A program made the translations under genes and the position numbers. From NCBI GenBank assembly GCA_036936605.1, contig JAUPFV010000005.1:56812742-56876741 (forward strand): DNA of 64,000 nt. Direction: 5' to 3'. Below are positions 57,276-64,000 of this stretch, in pieces; within the stretch, counting starts at the first letter, position 1; each line of letters begins with the position of its first letter. The notes under the pieces are model-generated. The model did not search any database, was not told the origin of the DNA, and saw nothing but the letters and a program-made list of their open reading frames with translations. Origin of the DNA: Limnanthes douglasii subsp. nivea. Taxonomy: Eukaryota > Streptophyta > Magnoliopsida > Brassicales > Limnanthaceae.

Positions 57276-58886
57276 AAGTTTTGAAAATTTCCAATCATAT
57301 ATTATCTCAATATATGTAAATGCTGTAAATATATTTTATTTTAGTTACAAGTTGGTGTCTTTAAAATTAAATAATTTGAATATAAAATATTGTTCTTACA
57401 TGATAAAATATATATAATTTTTTATAATTACGTTTTGTTTGAATATTTTTTTACAAACACTGATATTTTTTTAAAACCAAAATCTACCGATGACCCATAT
57501 TTTGAAAAAAATTTACGATGAAACTTATCAATCATATTTTCTATGGTTACAGTTTCTCTCACAGTTTGTGGTATTTCGTTAGTTTTATGCTTTGAGATTT
57601 TTTTTTATATTCTAGTTCTGATAGGGCCTTCTGATTTTTTAGATTTCCAATTGAACTAGTCCCCCTTTCTTTTTCGGCACCTATGACAAAAGAATAGAAT
57701 CTCCGCCTCTCTTTCGAGCTTTGTTTTTGCGATTTCTATTCGTATTCTTTCCGATTTTGATTCACGATGTCTTTTCTGATTGCTCGACAGCCTACCCGTC
57801 TCTCTAACTTTATCACTTTCTACTACATGCTCTAGATCCGTTCTTTTTATGGTTTTATGGTTAATTTTTCGGGGTATGTCCCGTATATTTATGGCTCTCC
57901 CCAACTTTACCACTTTCTACTACATACTCTCTAGATCAGTTCTCTTTATGGATTTAGGGTATGTCCCCAAATTTGGCGCCTTCAGTTTCTTTCTAAACAT
58001 GATTTCTAACTTTATGAACTCCAGATCTTAGTCCATAGCAGCTAACACTTTTGAAAATTTGCGTCAAAATCGTCTACAAATCAAAGGAGCTCCAGCGTTA
58101 ACCACACCTTCCCCATCTTCACGATCTTGTGTAGTCCACTTCTACCTTTATGAGGCATTTCCTCTCTGCTTCTTCACGATTCTTCTCTGCTTGCCAGCGA
58201 CAAAGTAATCAAGGAGATGTTGCTCGAGTTCAACCTCTTCGATACCTCAAACAGACTCAAATATGAACAAGAAGTGAGAGCTATGAGGAAAAATAATCAG
58301 GGTTAATATAACCTAGGCCCAACCTTTCAAGAAAGACAATAGCCAAAAGATTTGAAGGAGCATTATAGTGATTAAATGTTAGGTTTTTCTTACATTTCAG
58401 AGTCCATTTCGCAAGCCAACCTATGACTTGGTTATGAACTCTTGAAATGTTCTTAATAGTCATATTAGAGCTAATCAATTTTCTACAAGCTATCAGAAAG
58501 GAATCCATAAACTAGGAATCGTTTCTATCAGTAAGTTGATTGATAAAAATTAAAGAGTCTGATTCCATATCAACATCAGTCTAATTGTTTTTGTAGAAAA
58601 TTAACAAACCTTCTAGTAAGAAGAACTTCAACTGAATCAGTTACATAAATAGACAAATTGCATTATAGTCCTTTATACTTACAAATAATACAAATCTTCC
58701 CTCATAACTTTACAATTTATCTAAAAAAACCTTAATGTTATTATTTTAAGTCCATGATAATTCATATTCTTATCAATGGAGATGTGATATTTTCATAACA
58801 AGTTTAAGGCACTAAGTGTTAAGCTCTCATAAGTCGTTGTCGTATCATGCATATTTATGTTGTTTCTTTGTTGATTCAATATACCC
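57276..58886 (+). repeat. Right copy of the direct repeat flanking the 45-kb block
   Basis: Partner of 13681-14893. It begins just past the 3' flank of the Polycomb-like gene and ends GTTGATTCAATATA at 58886, after which the copia integrase reading resumes. It contains a LINE fragment (58285-58617). Open frames at 57656-58031 are CT-rich and unrecognised. Confidence 0.5.
58285..58617 (-). pseudogene. 5'-truncated LINE fragment (RNase H end of ORF2)
   Basis: Minus strand: IKNISRVHNQVIGWLAKWTLKCKKNLTF-type sequence matching the C-terminus of the full LINE at 46621-46800 (HISRVQNQAADWLAKW), with the same AP-rich end and final GLGYI. Interrupts the right direct repeat. It is diverged from the full copy, so it is an independent, older insertion. 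Confidence 0.75.
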
Positions 58887-61113
58887 ATGTCTAAAGCTTT
58901 TTCAAAAGTATAAATTTCAGTTTCACTCTATTAGGTGTGTTTTTTAGGATACTCTTCTACCCGCAAATGGTACAAGTGCTTAACCCCTAATGGAAAAATC
59001 TGTATTTCTAGGTATGTAGTTTTCAATGAGTTAGATTTTCCATGTCATACACAATTCTTAAATTATACACAAGGTCAGTCTCATGTGTCTCCTAAATTCA
59101 GAATGGTTCACTAGTTTTCCTAATATTAAAACTAATAGTGGGGCTCAATGAAATGAAATGTTTATACTTCTAATGGTGATAGATACTTATCTGGATCCTA
59201 TTTGATATCTTGCCAAACTAGACACGATATTTTGCTGTCTAGTTCATGTTCTGTAACTCAGTTACAAAATAATGTTACACAATATTCTCTAGTCAGTCCA
59301 AATACAATGCCATATTTTTTACTTCATACACAAGTCACTATCAATCAAATTGAAGATACCACATATAACTCTTTTAAACTTCACATTAACTATCTACGAG
59401 CTAGTCACATAACCATAACACTTACTAGCTCAATTACATTATATTTAGACTTATCTATTAGGACTTTACCTATTTCCAATCTACACTCTAGGAACAACAA
59501 GGAAAACTATGATATATCCAAGCCCAAATATATCTATAGAGGTTAGAAAACTACATCTATAGTGTCATCTTGAGAGCTAACTAACGTTAAAGATGCAGTC
59601 TCTTATCCTAACTGACTGAGTGCAATACTCACGTAGTACAAAGCCTTATATTGTAACAACACATGAACTTTGATTCTTTGGACATGTAATATGAATTTGA
59701 TTGGTTGTAAGAGGGTTTATAAGTTATAGAATGGTCTTAATAGGTCTATCTAGAGGTACAAAGGTCGTCTGCTTGCTAAGGGTTTTTATCAATGTCCTGG
59801 TGTGGATTCTCATGAAACTTTTAGTCCAGTTGTTAAAGTCTCTACCATAAGACTTATACTCAATATTGTTGTGTCAAAGAACTAGTCATTCGCTAGCTTG
59901 ACATAAAAAACACCTTTTTGAATGCGTCACTAAGGGAGACAATTATATAACAAAACCTCAAGGGTTTGTAGACCCTTTGAAACCATAATATTTGTGCAGA
60001 TTAAACAAGATGATATATGTTTGTACGGAGGACCGTAGAGTCTGATACTCTAGACAGCCTGAAGTTCTGGTTTGTTGGGGATTTTAGATTTCAAGGTCTG
60101 ATAATTTTATGTTCTTCTATATTATTCATCAAGTAATATTGATACTTCTAGTTTATGTGGATAATATTCTCGTTATTGGGAATATACCAGACTCTCTACA
60201 TAGGTTTATCACTAAGTTAAAAAATGTTATGTTTTCACTAAAATACATGGGCAACCTTCATCTTTTCGTAGGAATGTAAGTTGTCAACAACTATATTGGA
60301 CTCTATATGACTCAAACACGATATGTTGAAGAGCTTCTTACTTCTGTTGTGATGCACAATTAAGTCTTTTTATACTTCAATGCATGAAGGTCATCTACTT
60401 TCGCTCCATGATTGTATATTTTTTTCATGATCCTACATCATACAAAAATTGTTAAGATCGTTATAATATTATTGCACACAAGACATTATATGGCATTTGT
60501 AGTAAATAAGTTATCTCAATTCCTAAAATATCCTATCTTTATTCACTTACAATATGTAAAATGTGTTTTATGGTACTTATCTGGAAGAAAGGGTCTTGGA
60601 CTTCACATCAAGATGTCTACTTAGATGTGTCTTATGGGCTTCTCCATCGTTGACTGAACGAGTTTTCCCGATAACCAAAAATCGGTAAAAGGATAATGTG
60701 TTTTTTTAAAGACTCATTGATCTCTTGATTATCCAAGAAACAATAGGTTTTTGCGAGGTCTAACATATAGTAAGAATAATGAGCTCTGGATAACTCTCAA
60801 CCAAATGGTTCTAGCTTCAATAATTGTCTTGGGATTTCTGAATTCCTCTACTTTGAGCCTCGATTGTATGATGTGATAACTTGGAGGCCGCGTCACTAGG
60901 ATTAAACCTAATTTTCCATGATGGAAACAAGCACATCAAGATCAATATGTATTTTATAAGAGATCAGATCTTACGACAGAATTTTGAAATCATGTATATT
61001 CAGTCGAACGACCAGACCCTTGATAGTTTTATAAAACCACTCACTTAAGCAAGGTTTGATTTTCTACAAGATAAACTAGATCTTCATTTATCTATGTTTA
61101 GTTTTATGGAGGA
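58887..61113 (+). pseudogene. Copia 3' half: end of integrase, RT, RNase H
   Basis: It resumes the reading broken at 13680: YPCLKLFQKYKF, CVFLGYSSTRKWYKCLTPNG and YVVFNELDF (58887-59050). RT follows with [10 protein letters not shown] (about 59758), [21 protein letters not shown] (about 59898), and the active-site box YVDN at 60154-60165 in place of YVDD. RNase H-side motifs are FIHLQYVKCVLWYLSGRKGL (60535) and later Asp-rich remnants. Many stops and shifts. Followed by TTATGGAGGA, a polypurine-like tract, then the 3' LTR. Confidence 0.8.
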
Positions 61114-61517
61114 TGTGAGATTATTAGGTAAATGAAGAAAGATATTGATGAGTGGAAAGGGTTTTAGTGTAAGAAAAGAAGAAAATATTATGAATTTTAT
61201 AGAAGATTAACTCGTGTAGAGGCATCTGAAGACTCGTTGTCCCTTTAACCTTAAAGCACTTCTAAGTGTTGTGTTTTGTCTAAAAAATCATGGAATGATT
61301 CTTTTGGTCTTAGGTCACAACGTGGGCTCACAACCCATGACCCAAATCATAAATTATAAATATATAAGAAAAAAATTTCGACTTCACAGAATCAATTAGG
61401 TTTACATTCATGTTCTTGTAACAAACAATTGGTTACAAAAAACCAATAAATCATTACTTAGGCTAATAAATGCAATGCACATAATTCTCTAAAAATTCAA
61501 ATTTACCATAACTTAAC
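61114..61517 (+). repeat. 3' LTR of the split copia element
   Basis: Starts TGTGAGATTATTAGG and ends CTTAAC. Homologous along its length to 11088-11495 with many substitutions and indels. Its distance from the 5' LTR (about 50 kb) reflects the intervening block. Confidence 0.75.
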
Positions 61518-62457
61518 TTTAGAAAAGTCATAAGTTAGTTTGTGGCTAATGGACAAGAAAGAATTAAAGAAATTAATATAATATTATGGCGATGGTTGTA
61601 CAAAAATTGTTCCGAAGAAAATGTCAATGGTATAAGAGAAGAAATAAAATATGATTTTATTTATATGTCTAGGAAAAGTAACTTAGTTGATACTGACATC
61701 TTGCAAGATATTCAGTACAAAGAACTAAATTTTGTTTGAGACGAGTACATTTTTCAGCTAAAATAAATCGTTATAGGTTGATGACGACGTTGAAATAAAA
61801 GTTCTTGAGAAAAAAAAAACCTTTAAAAACTATAAAAAAAACGAAAAATATACTTATTTTACCATATTTAGGATCAGAGTTTTATTACCTTTTAATTAAT
61901 TCAGAGTTGATTTCTTTAGAGTGTTTCACATCACTTTCTACATGTTAGTCTTGTAAATCTATAATTATTAATGACCTCGAGAAAAAAAATTCTCTCATAA
62001 AAATCAGGTTGAAGGGTATCACACCCTTTTGAACCCTCGTTATCAATCATCTGAAGCCTTCTTCTTTGATTATCAGAAGCTACTCTTGTGTTCATCGTCA
62101 AAAAGAAGAATACCCTATTTTGTTAAACTAAGAGTCCCTCAAAGTTCAAGAAAGTTTTTTGGGTTTAGCAAAGAATCGGTAATCAGGATTTTGTCTTTGA
62201 CTAAACCTAAAGACCACAACCTTTGAAGGATTTAAATCGATTCTAACATCTAAAGAATTAAGCTCTTTTAAATAGAGATTTAAAGATCTTGATTTAGGAT
62301 TTTTTCACACGAATTTGGGAAATCCTTCTTTTATAATTTTTTTTTGGGGGGGGGGGGGTCATTTGTTTTGATTGAAGATTAATCTACTGATTTTAAAAGA
62401 TGAAGAACTTCTCTTAAATTTTAGATTCTCCAATTAGTCTAGTACAAGAATTGGAAA
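61518..62457. other. No recognised gene between copia and the second LINE
   Basis: Two short plus-strand open frames (61542-61739, 65 codons; 62029-62226, 65 codons) have no motif I know. A homopolymer junction of about ten T followed by about 13 G lies at 62340-62359. Confidence 0.4.
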
Positions 62458-63790
62458 ATGAGAATCAATCAGCGCCAGGAACAATGCTGAAAGGTAAAGA
62501 GAAGAACAAGAATAACGAACAAGAACATGATAACACGAAAGACATCTCTTCATAGTATGAACAACAATTTATCTCTCTACATCAAAAGACTACCAATGAC
62601 CATCAACATGCCATCAGTGGAAAGACATACAAAGAAGTTGTCAAGACTCATTCAATCATCAAATAAATTCACCACAAGAAAGTGCAATTCACCAGTAAAG
62701 GCAACTTCAAAGCAGTTAACTTTATTGCCAAAGACAAGTCTGTTCTCTTTGTCTCTTCTAGATAAATTATGGTAGGAAAATTCTCTTTAGGAAGACCTGA
62801 TTTGCATGAAATCCAAGTATTCTTAGACAATTTAAAAATTTCAGGAGATGTAAATTTAAATATATGGGTTAAGTAGCATGTGTTTATAGAACTAAATACG
62901 TTTGAAGACCTTAAAACCCTTTGGAAAAGAAATGGTTGGTCATTCGACCAACATTCTATGAGATTTATTAAATAGGACAGTGACTTCAGCACTAAGAAAG
63001 AATCCCTTGTAACCCCAGTGTGGGTTACCTTCCCAAGGCTTCCTATTTTTTTTGTACAATAGAGACACTATTATGAACATAGACAAAACAATAGGTAATA
63101 TTTTAGATGTTTGGATCCCTGAAAAAAAAAACTTAGATTTATTGTATATAAGAATATGCCCTTATATTATCTAGACTTCCACTATCTTGGTCACATCAAT
63201 ATCCAATCTAAAAGAAACTTAAGCATTTTGAATAATTCTCAAGAATTATATACAACCATTAAACTTATCCAAGAAAATTTTGATAGCAATAAAATCCCTC
63301 TTAAATTACTGAAAGTTGGATACCTAAAGTTGTTATACTAAAATCCGTAATCATTAATGGAAAAAATCAAAAAATCAGCAATATAGATTCTGGAAATATT
63401 AACAACATCAATACATATACTAATATTGATAATAATAAGGAAAACAATGCAATAAATTATGACAACTCCCCTATAACAAACAAAGGTAAGCCACCTGAAG
63501 ATATCAACTCAGAAATCATAGAGGCCCTCGAGTATATTGAACTTGGAAATATGTTTAATTGCATTTAGGATTCATCTAAAGATGATCCTGAATTTCGTTC
63601 TTCAAACTTCTCATTTCATAGAAGTCTCCCAGCTTCTCCAATCTATAGTAATATCAAGAAAAAAAATTAAAATTCAATGAGAAAGAGATAAAGAAAGACA
63701 ATCCTCAATTAAAACAGAATCATCAAAAAAGGAAAAAAAACAAGACCTTTAAAGAGTCCCATGATCTAAACCCTCTTAATTTAAATGACA
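62458..63790 (+). pseudogene. Second LINE, ORF1 (DUF4283-like), decayed
   Basis: Plus-strand ORF1 of an L1-type element. NQSAPGTMLKGKEK near 62468, KTYKEVVKTHSII near 62630, then the DUF4283 pattern VGKFSLGRPDLHEIQVFL (about 62772), HVFIELNTFEDLKTLWKR, MRFIK and ESLVTPVWVTFPRLPIFF (about 63000). A degenerate zinc knuckle is LYYLDFHYLGHINIQ (about 63160; the Cys residues are lost). Several stops and shifts. Confidence 0.65.
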
Positions 63791-63796
63791 GTTAAA

Positions 63797-64000
63797 ATTT
63801 TGAATGGAATGCAAGGGGACTAGGAAACAATAGAACAATTAGAAGATTAAAATCATTGATTAAAGTTGACAAAATTATAATCCTAGCCATCCAGGAACTA
63901 ATAATTCATGTCACTAGAAGCAAATCCATTTTGAAAACTATTGCTTTTAAAGATGGAATACTAAAACATGAATAATAAAATTTGGATAATTTGGAATGAT
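63797..64000 (+). pseudogene. Second LINE, start of ORF2 endonuclease (runs off the window)
   Basis: FEWNARGLGNNRTIRRLKSL (63802) and ILAIQE (about 63880) are the first two endonuclease motifs, directly comparable to ISWNARGVNNNHTLRRLKSI in the minus-strand LINE. Two stop codons follow near 63972. The rest lies beyond position 64000. Confidence 0.75.

Noticed and set aside
13681..58886. Calling the whole block one giant LTR retrotransposon with 1.2-kb LTRs
   Set aside because: The direct repeats lack clear TG...CA ends, a primer site or polypurine tract, and their middle parts align poorly; kept only as flanking repeats.
62340..62359. T-run followed by a long G-run, possible quadruplex or telomere-like site
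   Set aside because: A single homopolymer G-run without repeated G-tracts; plain slippage or a sequencing artefact is more likely.
1..64000. CRISPR arrays, rRNA or functional tRNA genes
   Set aside because: No regularly spaced direct repeats, no rRNA-like conserved blocks; the only A/B-box pair belongs to the SINE.

Overview
The window is a transposon-dense, AT-rich stretch of a plant nuclear genome, most likely a eudicot. The evidence for a plant is a Tat-type Ty3/gypsy element with two RNase H domains, a Ty1/copia element primed by initiator Met-tRNA, a plant L1-type LINE with an RNase H tail, hAT miniature elements, a tRNA-derived SINE, and one host-type gene related to the Polycomb methyltransferase Enhancer-of-zeste (CLF/SWN/MEA group). 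I cannot name the species.

Layout. 1-4.9 kb: unassigned decayed sequence with a scattered short repeat. 4.9-10.2 kb: two minus-strand, LTR-sharing units of a Tat gypsy family that both lost gag-protease-RT at the same junction; one unit still has an open integrase and an antisense ORF. 11.1-13.7 kb and 58.9-61.5 kb: 5' and 3' halves of one copia element, split by about 45 kb of younger sequence whose two ends carry related direct repeats (13.68-14.89 and 57.28-58.89 kb). Within that block: an old gypsy fragment set X1 (16.0-20.9 kb), a 3'-end copy of the Polycomb-like gene (21.4-21.9 kb), a plus-strand Tat element E1 (21.86-28.8 kb), a 293-bp LTR (28.8-29.1 kb), a minus-strand Tat element E2 (29.1-38.7 kb), a second old gypsy set X2 (38.75-52.2 kb, interrupted by a hAT MITE, a 1.85-kb solo LTR, a SINE and a 6-kb LINE), and the Polycomb-like gene (53.4-56.9 kb). 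61.5-64 kb: unassigned sequence, then a second, plus-strand LINE that runs off the window.

Nesting can be read from paired copies. X1 preserves the empty site for the LINE and approximately for the SINE in X2; X2 preserves the empty site for the hAT MITE in X1. X1 and X2 share an inactivated RT motif (YVND/YAND) and the same head-to-head LTR/RT junction, so they descend from one already dead, rearranged locus copied at the DNA level.

The most interesting items are: the Polycomb-like gene, with a well preserved CXC and most of SET but no recognisable exon for the S-adenosylmethionine (GWG) motif, one GC splice donor and a non-canonical repetitive tail; the antisense, apparently spliced ORF inside the Tat elements with its own TATA box and a 3' hairpin that shows compensatory changes; a mobilised-looking deletion derivative; and a full-length LINE whose ORF2 has six nonsense codons but no frameshift over 4.1 kb.
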